Both the position numbers and the translations under genes were made by a program. The notes under the pieces were generated by a model. The model had not been told where the DNA came from and searched no databases. It was given only the letters and a program-made list of their open reading frames with translations. This document shows positions 53,255 through 63,694 of a DNA stretch of 64,000 nt, one piece after another. Origin of the DNA: Blastobasis lacticolella. Taxonomy: Eukaryota; Arthropoda; Insecta; Lepidoptera; Blastobasidae. Where the stretch lies: NCBI GenBank assembly GCA_905147135.1, contig LR990061.1, positions 8,098,026 to 8,162,025 of the forward strand, given 5' to 3'. Within the stretch, counting starts at the first letter, position 1; the number at the start of each line of letters is the position of its first letter.

Positions 53255-54139
53255 ATGGGCGGAATTAGCACAAGACAACAGTCTGGAGCTAGTTACGATG
53301 AAGAAAGTATAATCAAGACCCTCGAACAACAGCATCGGAGATTATTAAACGAACGGGTTAATTACAGCTGCAAGATATCGATGCAGGCAGAAAATATTAT
53401 GAAAAATAGATACTGGTTCTTACCTTGTTTTGATTACAACAGGGTGATCCTACCAACAGAAAATGGAGAAAACAATTATATTAATGCCAATCATGTCAAC
53501 GGATACAAAACCCTGGACAAGTACTTGTGCTGTCAGGGCCCGCTTAAGTCAACAGCTGAAGATTTTTGGAAAATGGTGTTTGCTTATCAATCCAGAGTCA
53601 TTGTTATGCTGACAAAGACACAGGATAAAGGACGGGAAGCTTGTTACCAGTATTGGAGCCCGAAGAAAGGAAGGACAGTGTTCTTTGGCGACTTTACCAT
53701 TGAAACAAGGAAAATAAAGACCTTTCGTGACCATATAGTGACCAAGCTGCGGGTGACAGACGACAGTGGAGACTCATTGGACCTTACACACTTTGCCTAC
53801 ACTGACTGGTCTCATAAAAGCATGCCTCAGAGCCGATCAGACTTTTTCAACTTTGTCCTCAAAGCCAGAAAGGCTCAAGCATATGCGGAGTTGGACGGCA
53901 GGAGCTCTAACTTCCCTCCTATGGTGGTCCACTGTTCTGCTGCAACAAATCGCACGGGGGTCTTTTGCGCTCTAGACATCAGCATATCAAAATATGATGA
54001 GAGCGCGACGGTTGACCTAGAAACTGTAGTAAGGGATCTCCGCAAGAAGAGAAAAAACTGCTTATCTATACCTATGTACTATGCATTTTGTTATCTAACG
54101 ATTTTAGAATATGTTAAATTAGTTGCTAAGAAGACGTAG
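53255..54139 (+). CDS. Bracovirus-like PTP, probable pseudophosphatase
   Basis: A single-exon ORF of 294 codons. The start MGGISTRQ suits N-myristoylation (Gly2, Thr6). KNRYWFLPCFDYNRVIL, NNYINANHVNG and CQGPLKSTAEDFWKMVF are standard PTP motifs. The WPD loop reads DWSHKSMP (Trp185-Ser-His187) and has no acid. The signature is HCSAATNRTG: Cys227 and Arg233 are kept but the glycines that shape the P-loop are gone. The Q-loop region is poor too (KKRKNCLSIPMYY). Such PTPs in bracoviruses are thought to trap phosphotyrosine proteins. A conserved length and open frame suggest selection for binding. The poly-A signal AATAAA is at 54237. It is transcribed away from the ankyrin gene at 51864-52337. 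Confidence 0.85.
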   Translation: MGGISTRQQSGASYDEESIIKTLEQQHRRLLNERVNYSCKISMQAENIMKNRYWFLPCFDYNRVILPTENGENNYINANHVNGYKTLDKYLCCQGPLKSTAEDFWKMVFAYQSRVIVMLTKTQDKGREACYQYWSPKKGRTVFFGDFTIETRKIKTFRDHIVTKLRVTDDSGDSLDLTHFAYTDWSHKSMPQSRSDFFNFVLKARKAQAYAELDGRSSNFPPMVVHCSAATNRTGVFCALDISISKYDESATVDLETVVRDLRKKRKNCLSIPMYYAFCYLTILEYVKLVAKKT

Positions 54140-54236
54140 TGTTGATATTGTAATTTATTTTTAAGACTAGTCTCTTAGTATCAAAATTATTATTATAAGT
54201 GTTTTATACCTTAGATAAAAGTTATTTCATCAAAAT

Positions 54237-54242
54237 AATAAA
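54237..54242 (+). promoter_or_regulatory. Poly-A signal of the second PTP
   Basis: AATAAA about 98 bp after the stop, at the start of an A-rich run. Confidence 0.6.
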
Positions 54243-54249
54243 AAAAATT

Positions 54250-55228
54250 TATTATTGTCCTCTTTTACCCACTTTTTAATAGCAAACCTTGCAATTTAAA
54301 TTTAAAATAGTAGCTAGCGAATACAGAGTTTATAGTTCATTATAGTTAATCCCGCACTGCTGGTACAAAATGACTCACCCACAATACGTCGTTGTGACTT
54401 AATTAAGACTGGGTTTGAAAGCGCTATTGTATGAGTAATTGATTTTGGTTTCCCTGTAGTGACCATAAATCTATTTAATTGGGCGAAAGAAGTCCATGTT
54501 AGGCCATGAAGTAGTACCTATCCTTGAAACCTTGGAAATGTTATTGACACTTACTGAGTAAAACCTAGTTCATAGGTCAATGTTGACTGATAGTAACGTA
54601 GGCGCACTGGTGATCCAAATTTGTAGGTACCAACGATATTTGAAGTAAACAATTCTCGTTAACAATTATCTTTATTACTTCTTGGAAATGAAATGAACTA
54701 TCGCAATCTCATTACCGAAAGGTCAATCAATGATTGATTGGAGCTTATCGCTCCAAAATTCTCAGTAGTCATTAGTTGAAACGTTAATTATTTTATTAAC
54801 GGGTATATCGAGTTTATGTTTTCTTTACCTACTCTGTTGATGTTCTTTGAATACCGCCCCTTATACGAAGTATAATGGGCTCCATATGTTCACAATTTTA
54901 ATTCTAATCGTAAAAAGCTATACATTATCATTTTTATTCGCAAATTGTTTCACACTTATATCTAAATAATAAATAATTTATTCAAAAATTAAATTCGTTA
55001 TACATATACATTTATAGATGTATACATACATCAGTGCCAAATTTTAACTAAGTCACTATAGCTATCGAGTTTCGAGATCGATAACTTTCCTGTCAACGAT
55101 TGCCCTCACTATGAGTTCTCGAACCATTACCATTGTTACTCGCATCGTTTCCACTATTAAAATAATTGTATTTGGTTATTTCTATTGCCTGAGTGGCGAT
55201 CCGTCGACAGTACTTGGGGGTTATTAAT
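54250..55228. other. Spacer after the PTP gene
   Basis: AT-rich DNA without a supported gene or recognised repeat. Confidence 0.45.
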
Positions 55229-55375
55229 GATGGGTTTCGCTCTAAGTCAGGTGATGTGCTGTATCTGACTTCTGTACGTCTTTTGTTTTTTACATCTCAA
55301 ATGTGCCGACGATCATTCTTTTGGTTTAACCGATTCATTTTGAAGACACAAGGAGTATGACACCTGACTTTGAGC
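55229..55375. repeat. Inverted repeat with about 22-bp arms
   Basis: GGTTTCGCTCTAAGTCAGGTG near 55230 is, with one mismatch, the reverse complement of CACCTGACTTTGAGCGAAACC near 55351, and weaker pairing extends outward. The loop is about 100 bp. It may be a small MITE end pair. Confidence 0.6.
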
Positions 55376-55581
55376 GAAACCAATCATTGGATCGACTTAT
55401 AACATATACAGCTAAAACATTTTGTGAATTGAACAATCTGCAGATTTTAGATATTCTGCTAAAGATTGAGCCCAAAGATGATTTAAATAGTCTACCTTGT
55501 TTGTGGTGGTGTAAACAGACCGGGTATGTTTCTTGGGGAAAGTTGTTCAGTTTCATGAGTAGAATATGGGGTTTCAATTAA
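55357..55581 (+). CDS. Small hypothetical ORF, 74 aa
   Basis: The frame begins MTPDFERNQSLDRLITYTAK and ends KLFSFMSRIWGFN. It is not recognised. The start lies inside an inverted-repeat arm, no TATA/initiator pair is evident, and the composition (W, C and L rich) gives no domain. It could be a chance ORF or a decayed member of the neighbouring viral-like set. Confidence 0.25.
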   Translation: MTPDFERNQSLDRLITYTAKTFCELNNLQILDILLKIEPKDDLNSLPCLWWCKQTGYVSWGKLFSFMSRIWGFN

Positions 55582-56244
55582 TGCTAGCGGTCTTTTTACA
55601 CCTTGTATGTATAGATATTTAAACTAAATATTTTCAAATTCATGTTTAAAGTATTTCTGTAAAAACTTATAACTAAAATTTTAGATACCTAATTTTATTT
55701 CCTATTTTGTTTACATCTACCTTGGTATTGCTTGTTGTATACATATTAAAGAATGCTGTACATTACTGTTATCACTGCTGAATTGTATAACTTTACCTAC
55801 GCATAAGCTGTATTTTGTTATTTCAAGTAGTGCCTTTCAGAATAAATACATAAATAAATTGTAAATAAAAAATATAATGGTTTGGATTTCGTAATTTTTT
55901 TAAATCATTTTCCTTTGGGTCGTATGGTGTTAGGAAACCTTGAAAAGCATACGAAAGACTAATATCTTAGCCATATCGGCCACTGCGTCTTTTAAATCGA
56001 AATTTAAAAAGTAATGTTTTTGTTTTTGAACTCTGATCAATATTTTCGGCAAAACTTAGTCAAATGAGAAACCTAGATCTGACAAAACACATAATTTGTA
56101 TGTTTGTATGTAAATCCTCTTGACGCAAGTTCTTTAATTCTTAACTTTATGTTTCTAATGTTTTTTACAATTACTTTCACACCTAGGAAAATACTGTATT
56201 GTGAACCGAATCCGAAATTACTTTTGAAAGGGCTGTAACAGTCA
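55582..56244. other. Unassigned AT-rich spacer
   Basis: No gene or repeat recognised. Confidence 0.45.
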
Positions 56245-56310
56245 GATCCATAACAGAAATTAAATTCATCATTTCAATTTCTGCCCGGCCGGGGAATCAA
56301 ACCCGTGGCT
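56245..56310 (-). mobile_element. SINE family A fragment
   Basis: CATAACAGAAATTAAATTCA, CATTTCAATTTCTGCCCGG and CCGGGGAATCAAACCCGTGG match the B-box and adjacent body of SINE A in reverse. Confidence 0.75.
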
Positions 56311-56394
56311 TCTTATTGCTGATGACTTAGGCCTTGATGTCTCCCACATAGTATTTCCTTTACCATAGGTTTTAGCCCCAAATCTCCTACACGC

Positions 56395-56515
56395 ATAGAA
56401 GAGGCCCACTGCTGGGCATATGCCTCCCCCAGAGATCTCCACAAAGGCCGGTCCTGTGCTTTCCGCATCCAGGTGGTACCTGCGATCCTTACAAGGTCGT
56501 CGCTCCACCTTGTGA
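56395..56515 (-). mobile_element. RTE-like LINE 3' end fragment
   Basis: GCCCACTGCTGGGCATATGC, CCAGAGATCTCCACAAAGGC and CTTACAAGGTCGTCGCTCCA match the end of the first RTE family in reverse. Confidence 0.75.
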
Positions 56516-56925
56516 GTTCACTTGACCAGTAACTTCAGTATTTTATGATGTAGGTAACTTAGTAGGTAGGACGGAGCAATTATAGATATTTTGTATATTT
56601 TCGGTGTTGTAAGGTTAAATGTAATCTTATACTTTACTAAACATTTATGTATTTTATAATATGACCAGAATTAGGGTGTGGGATGACACTTTCCCATACA
56701 TTTGTTGGAGCTATTGTGCCCGTAGCCCGGTCAATTGTCCACTCTTGTGAAATTATGAATATTGTTATTGTATTCAATCTGTTAACCAAAGAATTTACGT
56801 AGCTTAAAAAGCATCCTAGTAAAGACTTCTATCCTAAAAAATTTAAAATCTATGTGGAGAACCCCCTTCGGCCTGAACGAAAACATCATAATATATTTAA
56901 GAGTATGACTCTTGTCGGTGGAGCA
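56516..56925. other. Unassigned spacer
   Basis: No gene seen. Confidence 0.4.
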
Positions 56926-57312
56926 ATCACCACTCTTTTCTCCTATCTGCCAACCTCTTCATCTCTTTATAATCTCCGGCGCTCACTTTTTCCATCACAT
57001 CCTTTCAATATTCATATCTTGGCCTTCCTCTTCCTCTCTTTTCTTTAACTTTGCGTTCTATTATCACTCTTAAAAAGTTGTCATGTCTTATTACATATCC
57101 TAGCATTTTCCAACTTCTGTTCTCAATAACTTTTAGTACTATTAGTTTTAGTAACTTCACTAAATTCAACACTTCTTCGTTTGTCTTTTTTTCCCTCCAG
57201 CTAATCCTTTCTATTTTCCTCCAGCATCAATTTTCAAATGCGTCCAATCTCTTCTTATCCTCCGCAGTCAGCGTCCACGTCTCACTCCCGTACAGTACAA
57301 TACTCCAGATAG
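56926..57312 (-). mobile_element. LINE RT C-terminal fragment (RTE-like)
   Basis: On the - strand it reads ILYGSETWTLTAEDKKRLDA, FENWCWRKIERISWREKKTN, then SWKMLGYVIRHDNFLRVIIE and KEKRGRGRPRYEY, the usual C-terminus of an RTE-like RT with GRGRPR. It is broken by one stop. Confidence 0.75.
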
Positions 57313-57559
57313 AAACATAAATTAATTGTTTTTTAAATAAATTTGCTATTTTTTATTTTAGTAAGTGCTTTTTCTTGTGGAAAACATATTTATACTAAAT
57401 TTAATACCTAGACATTCTGTTCATTATCTAGACAGGCATTGGTATTACCGTCTCCCACATTATTATTATAGTCTAAAGGAACAGAATATCTGAATTTTGT
57501 TAATACTATTTCAGACAAGACATTCAATACAGTTGCCAATGTATACACTATATTTTTTT

Positions 57560-57790
57560 AATACCACAAAGGTGGCAAACAAGCTTACGGCCCGCCCGAT
57601 GGTAAGCAGTCACCGTAGCTTATGGACGTTAGCAATACCAGGGGCATCACCCACGTGTAGCCGACCCCGTAAAAACCTTTTCACCCCTTTCTTGAAGAAC
57701 CCATGTTGTACTCTCCAGGGAAAACTCTTTGCGCATGTTCGTCGCGGCTTGGTTTACCAACCGAGGGCGGACCGAAAACAACAGCCCTAT
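57560..57790 (-). mobile_element. Jockey-type LINE 3' fragment
   Basis: In reverse it has the GAAGTTCTTCAAGAAAGGGG-like string and the ACACGTGGGTGATGCCCCTG and GCTTGTTTGCCACCTTTGTG strings also found at 16200-16420. Confidence 0.7.
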
Positions 57791-58081
57791 AGCAGATCAT
57801 AGGTCGAATTACCGCTTTATAGAGCAACATTGTTATTTATTTGTTTAGTGCCTATTTTATAGTCACGTACTTTGCGCGCGCAATTACTAATTTGTATTGG
57901 GTGGCTAAGCAAAGTAACTTTATTAAAATTAAACTCAAAACTACACTATAAAAAATAGGTATATTACTAATTATACAAAGCTTTAATCATTTTGTAGAAT
58001 ATTTATTTTCAATAGATTTTGTATACACATAATTTAGATAAAAAATTACAGTTTTCAATAAATAACTCCAGCAGAGGACTG
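57791..58081. other. Unassigned spacer
   Basis: AT-rich, with no gene recognised. Confidence 0.4.
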
Positions 58082-58351
58082 TTACGAGCTGCTTAGGATT
58101 TCTCCCTCCAAAGTCTGTGAACACGTCTTTGCTGTCGCTCCCGGCCTATATGCAGGTCCACAATTCTTCGCGCAGCCCCTATCGCAGCGGCCGCCGGCTC
58201 GGGCCCTGCCGCGCCGCTGGTAACCGCCTCTCCTCTGCCCAATCCTGTCTTGACATGGCTCGTATGGCATCATCGCCGCATGAGCCACATTATAGAGGTA
58301 GCAGCCAGCGTTTACAATTTTATCAGCGGTTTCGGGGTCATAATGCAGCAT
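58082..58351 (-). pseudogene. HARBI1/PIF-Harbinger transposase-like C-terminal fragment
   Basis: The 89-codon frame starts MLHYDPETADKIVNAGCYLY NVAH, close to the L-Y-P--A--IV-AC--LHN- segment near the C-terminus of Harbinger-type transposases (HARBI1-like). It continues with a basic RRGGYQRRGRARAGGR tail and ends at 58082. The catalytic DDE core is not present here. The assignment rests on one short segment. Confidence 0.45.
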
Positions 58352-58399
58352 ACGATGAACTAAAAGACATCTGCATGCACAATAAAATTTGTACCTATT

Positions 58400-59127
58400 A
58401 GTCTATTGTTTGGGTTAGATGTACTAACATCCAACTTTTTTGTTGTGTAGCTATTAAAGCTGGGGTATATAGGGTATAATTTATTTTGAAAACTGGAACA
58501 CCTGATGTAGAACCATTTATTTATTTATTTATTTATTTAACAGTTTATTGTGCACAATAATAGATCATCTAAACTATAAGAAATATGGAAATGGCGCCGT
58601 AGTGAGTTTGATGGAGTTTTCAGTTGGATAGTTTTGGGTTTTAAATCTAAGCCATGTTTCATCTAATTCGGTCGGGTATGACCAGAGATACAGCTTGACC
58701 TCTCCGTAGTACTAGCTGCCATACATTAGGGAGGTCATTTAAAATGGTCTTTTGGGAAACATAAACTGCCCTAAAACACGCGGACGAAGGAGCGACGATT
58801 CTCTCTCTTCATAGGGAAATTTATTTTCTTATTCATAACATCCGAGCGGGTTATCGCATCTACCACCTGGTGGATCGCTCTTGACGTGCTGAGTTGGCTG
58901 ACACTCGTTTTTGGCATCACCTACTACAGTTTGGTAGCTGCCGGTGGTCAAAAACACCTGTCATACTGTGTCACTGTGTCACGAGCACCTAAAACGAATA
59001 AGAAATTAATAAGCAGTGATTTTTTATTAAATATTATCATTCGTATTAGTTTCGTCTATAAAACCCCTTCCTGTTTGCTGTATATGTTCAAGAGGTTTTT
59101 GTCATTAGGTATTAGCTGTTCTGTGTT
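58400..59127. other. Unassigned spacer with (ATTT)n
   Basis: A (TTTA)n run at 58517-58540 followed by a TTATTGTGCACAATAA string looks like a reversed LINE tail. No gene is supported. Confidence 0.4.
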
Positions 59128-60000
59128 GTGCTTGATGCCCTCTCTGCTGGTCATCGTACTGACAGACTGGATATTGAGTTCACGTTCACGTTCCGCGCAA
59201 ATACGTGGAAAGAAGTGCTAGAAAACAGTGCAGCTAGTGCCAAACGGCGGGATTGTGACTCTATAATCCACATCAAGCTCAAGGGACTAGCCTTTATACA
59301 AGAGCATCATTATGTCTGTGGTACTACATGGCTGCGTGACTTGATCGGCGCTGACGAAGTATGTTCGTTTACTTCACGCCAACGAAATGAAAATGCTGCG
59401 GTGGGTATGTAGCGTTACGCGACTCGACCGAGACCGTAATGGTTACATCCATGAGAACCTTAGCGCGAGAGACATCGCTAATATGGTTAAGAAGGCTCGC
59501 CAGCGCTGGTTTGGATATACAGTAAATAGGGACCTAAACCTGACCTAAACCTAAAGAGCGTCGGTGGCCGAGTGGTTAAGGTATCCGACTCGTAAGCGAG
59601 GGGTTCCGGGTTCGAATCCCACTGCGGCCATGTGCAAATGACTCTTTTCTGAGTTAAGTACATTAGTTGAATGCTAACCGACGCTCTTACGGCGAGGGAA
59701 AACATCGTGATGAAATCTGCACATTCAGGCGACTGAATGTGTTACCATGATTCAATCTTCCATTGGTATGGTCACAGAGGTCAGATGGCACTCGCTCCAC
59801 TGTAATGACCTGATCTGCCAAATCCTGGATCATGGTGAAGGCGGACCCCGGGAGCGGCACAACCGGGACATTAACGCCAAGGTGATTATTTTATTATTTT
59901 AAAGACCTAAATCTGTCCGTATTAGGAAGAAGCGATGGGCTACGACGATGCGAAGGTGCCGATGACCGCACGAATTTGAGCCTATCCAGCCCTTATGATT
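59128..60000 (+). mobile_element. RTE-like LINE fragment (second family), split by a SINE
   Basis: The + strand encodes VVLDALSAGHRTDRLD-like RT residues, FRANTWKEVLENSA, then LHANEMKMLRWVCSVTRLDR-like sequence and RNLSARDIANMVKKARQRWF in broken frames, up to 59550. It resumes at 59905 with GACCTAAATCTGTCCGTATT, the DLNLSV(S)G part. A SINE B sits between. Confidence 0.7.
59554..59900 (+). mobile_element. SINE family B, full copy inserted in an RTE fragment
   Basis: The head reads GGTGGCCGAGTGGTTAAGGT, then TTCCGGGTTCGAATCCCACT (A- and B-box). The body and AACCGGGACATTAACGCCAA end are complete. GACCTAAA occurs just before (about 59541) and just after (59905), as expected for a target duplication. 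Confidence 0.9.
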
Positions 60001-60440
60001 ATTAGTGATTTTTTTAACATAAAAGAGCTACGTACCTCCCTTTGGCATCAAACACTAGTTACATGACTTTGTCTCTACGTCCCATCGATCCTGTCTTCTT
60101 GGCGAAGAAACGTATGAAGCGGCTGTGTTAATGAGGTCCATGGTTTGATCTTCTATTGAGGCGGTAGCGCTTGACAAAAGCAGATTCTGATGAGGAGGAA
60201 GCCCTATTTAGGGACCGAGTTTGTAGATTCCTTTTCCGAGTCTTGCCTGCATCACCTCTGGTCTGATCTGCATCGAGCGCCACCTCCGCTTCATCCATCC
60301 ATTGGATTCCTAGCATCTATTTTTATTTAATTTTATAATTTTTTAAGTAAGAATTCACTACCGTTCTTTGTCAAATTGTATTGAATATCACGTCTGATGG
60401 AATACTTTCATCTGACAGTAGTATAGTAGCAACTTTAATT
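60001..60440. other. Unassigned spacer
   Basis: A 62-codon - strand frame at 60128-60316 is not supported by any motif. No repeat recognised. Confidence 0.4.
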
Positions 60441-61984
60441 TAACTCCAACTCCAAGAGTTCAGAGCTCGATCACAGTAATATCAGAGTTACATCAGAGTA
60501 ACATCAGAGTAACATTGCAGTTAAATCATTGTTCGATCATATCGTTGACACTTTTCGTTGACAGAATTTAAGGCAGTTTGACAACTAAGAAGGATGCAAC
60601 CATGGACTTACTACCCAAAGGGACTGCGCACTGCTTTGACTAAGACCGGGCAGAGCGAGAGTTACCGTCGATAGTCCTGTGTCCCTTTCTAGTGTTGCCA
60701 CCATTGTTGATGCAAATTCCGAATTACTTTTATTATTTGGCGCGGACACCGACCTCAGGGCCAGGCAGAGCTGGACCGGGTGCAATCTGAAGGTCATGTT
60801 TTCACCAGGGTCCAGCCCAAGCTTACCCTACTACTCGGAAACTATTGGCCCTAGAACACTAGTTCCTAGAGTGAAATGATAGCACTCCTCGAGATCATCA
60901 TGTCGTATGACAGCTGTCAAAGTTAATTATTTTATAACTCGGTACCCATTGGTCCTAAAACACTACTTTCTAGAGAGAAATTATAGTACTTGTTGAGATC
61001 CACATTTCGAATATCACCTGTCAAACTTTGAACTGAAATAACTCCTAAACTATTGGTGCTATAACACTCGTTCTTAAAGAAAAATGATAGTGTTCGTCGA
61101 GATCTACATGTCGCATGATTGCTGTCAAACTTAGAACTGTTGTAACTCGGAAACGATTGGTCTTAGAACACTAGTTCCTAGAGCAATACGATAGTACTCA
61201 TCGAGATCTACATTTCAGATGACAGTTCCAAGTTTGACAGCTGTCATACGAAATGTAGATCTCGACAAGTACTATCATATCTCTTTAGAAACTAGTGTTC
61301 TAGAACCAATGGGTTCCGAGTTATAACACATTTAAGTTTGACAGCTGTCACCCGAAATGTAGATATCGACGAGTACTATCACTTCTCTTTAGAAACTAGT
61401 GTTGTAGGATAAATCGTTACCGAACTCTTTTATCTGTTTTGTGGAAAAAAAAGTCGTAGGTTAATAATTATGTCAACTCGACGTTTGTCGGAGAAACGTT
61501 CAGTAGATCAAAAGATATTCTGACAACTACTTTTCGGATTGTACGGATTACCTCATAATAATACCAAATTCACGGTAAATATATTTCTCCAATAATGGCA
61601 ACACCAAACATGACACTTGTCAATTTAGAATGACGGTGATTATGCCAATAACATTGTGTTTACACTGTTAGAAAGGGACAAAGGACTATCGATGGTGACT
61701 CTCGCTCTGCCCGGTTATAGTCAAAGCAGTGCGCAGTCCCTTTGGGTAGTAAGTCCATGGATGCAACTTAGCAATGCAACCATAATGCAACTAGAGTACC
61801 AGAAAACTTATTGTGGAACAGTTCTAACTCATGAAAGTTGCAACTCAATATCTGTCATTTGAATAACAATCACATGGAAGTTGCAACTCGATATCTGTCA
61901 TTAGATTAACAATCACACGTTTGACATGCGATGCAATTGTAATGTTACTGCAACTGAGACGATTTCCGTACCAGAATCGAAGCC
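60441..61984. mobile_element. Foldback element with nested tandem repeats
   Basis: The arms 60597-60706 and 61658-61757 are nearly perfect inverted repeats of about 100 bp (CATGGACTTACTACCCAAAG on the left, CTTTGGGTAGTAAGTCCATG on the right). Between them lie four forward units of about 104 bp (marks CTCGGAAAC or similar at 60833, 60937, 61041, 61146) and two inverted units (61230-61425). The outer left part has AACATCAGAGT repeats and the outer right has two CAATCACA units. There is no transposase. The right end abuts an R4-like element. Confidence 0.8.
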
Positions 61985-63694
61985 CTGTAGAGTTATGTCG
62001 GGTCTATTGTAGTGGATCGTCCTGTCGGTAAGTATTGCTCGGTCGTAATATAATTTATAAGAAGCATTTTCAAGTATTACCTGCGGAGTATATTTGTAAT
62101 AGGGTGTGTTACTGTTCTCTATAAGTTTGTGCTTAATCGCCAGCTTTTGATGTATAATATTGGATACTAGATTATGTCTATGGGTGTAGTCTGTCTGAGT
62201 GAGGTTGGTGCAAGCTCCTGTTATATGTTGTATGGTTTCTGAATGGGTTCGACATCTGCGACATTGGTCATTTATGGTGTTAGGGTCTTTAATTATATAT
62301 TTTCTATAGTTTTTAGTATTTATTACTTGGTCCTGGATTGCAATCATAAACCCTTCAGTTTCAGGGAATAAATGGCCTACTTTGAGCCATTTATTGGAAG
62401 CAATTTTGTCTATGTGAGGCTGTTCTAAATCGTGGGGGTGCCTACCGTGTAATACTTTATTTTTCCATTCTTCTATTTTTTGTTCTTGAACGTTTACTAA
62501 AGTTGGTTGGTGCGTATTGTCAATTAAATTAAGTGGTGTAAGATTTTTATCATTTTGAGTGATTGCTAAATGAATATTACTCGTTTGAGATTGATTGCTA
62601 AATAATTTTTTGAGTCCATTAATCTGCTTTTGCCAAAAGTGGTGGATATCTATGACACCTCTACCACCACTCTGTCTTTTAATTATAAGCCTTTCTACTG
62701 CAGATTTAGGATGTAGGTGGTTATTTCGGGTAAGTGTAGCGCGTGTAATACGTCCCGTTTGCTCTATATCTGTCTTTGACCATTTTCTTACCCCGAACGA
62801 ATAAGTTAGTATGGGTATTGCGTAAGTATTGACTGCTTTGGTCAGATGTTTTCCTAATAATTGTGATTTACAGATAGCAGATAATCTTCTTTTGTATTCA
62901 GTTATTAGTGACTGCTTTATTTCCGTGTGTTGTAAACCTTTTAGCTGATTGTACCCTAAATATTTATAAACATCTGTTGCTTCCATCGCTGTTATTATAT
63001 GGTTGTCGTCTATTAAATAGTCTCCTGCGTGAATTTTTCCTTTCTTAATATGCAAAGTTCTACACTTATCTAGGCCAAACTGCATATTAAGATCGTTACT
63101 AAATTTTGCCGTAGTCTCTACAAGTCTTTTCATTTCTATTTCAGTTCTTGCATACAGTTTGATGTCGTCCATATAAATTAAATGTGAGATAGCTGTTTCG
63201 CCAGCAGTATGTTTGAGACGATATCCCGCTCGACAGTTGTGTAGTAGATTGGACAGTGGGTTTAAGGCGAGGCAAAACCATAAGGGACTCAGTGAGTCGC
63301 CTTGGTAGATACCTTTTTCAATATTGATTTGACGCGTTGAGATAGGTTTGCTACCCTGTTTTAAATGTAAAGTTGTTTTCCAGGAAGTCATGATATTACG
63401 TAGGAATTCAACTATAGCCGGGTTTACTTTATAAATCTGTAGAATTTGTATTAACCAGGTGTGGGGAATACTATCGAATGCTTTCTTATAGTCTATGTAT
63501 GTGCAGTGCAGATTTCTGTTTTTAGCGTTGGCGTGTTTATGAATAGTAGAATCTATGATCAGTTGTTCCTTGCATCCCATATGTCCTCGTCTACAGCCTT
63601 TATTTCCTCTGCTAAAATTTGATTGTATTCGATATGTGATGTAATTTTTGAAGTAATTGCTGAAGTTAGGATTTTGTAAATTGTGGGTAGGCAA
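61985..63694 (-). pseudogene. R4/Dong-like RT and partial endonuclease ORF
   Basis: The frame is open for over 560 codons, from GNKGCRRGHMGCKEQLIIDS through YIDYKKAFDSIPHTWLIQIL, IYQGDSLSPLWFCLALNPLS, HLIYMDDIKLYARTE and MQFGLDKCRTLHIKKG. The knuckle CRRCRTHSETIQHITGAC follows, then AILTDRTIHYNRPDITLQ. It includes a clean YMDD box. Codons below 61985 (to the stop at 61913) come from the foldback element and are not part of the protein. One frameshift near 63600 splits it from the upstream frame. Confidence 0.85.

Noticed and set aside
59556..59630. tRNA-like sequence with A- and B-boxes (also at 43263, 24849, 42240, 7510, 16870)
   Set aside because: The acceptor stem does not pair and each is followed by the same long body and tail, so these are SINE heads, not tRNA genes.
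60128..60316. 62-aa - strand ORF
   Set aside because: No motif, promoter or relative in the window; the length is within chance.
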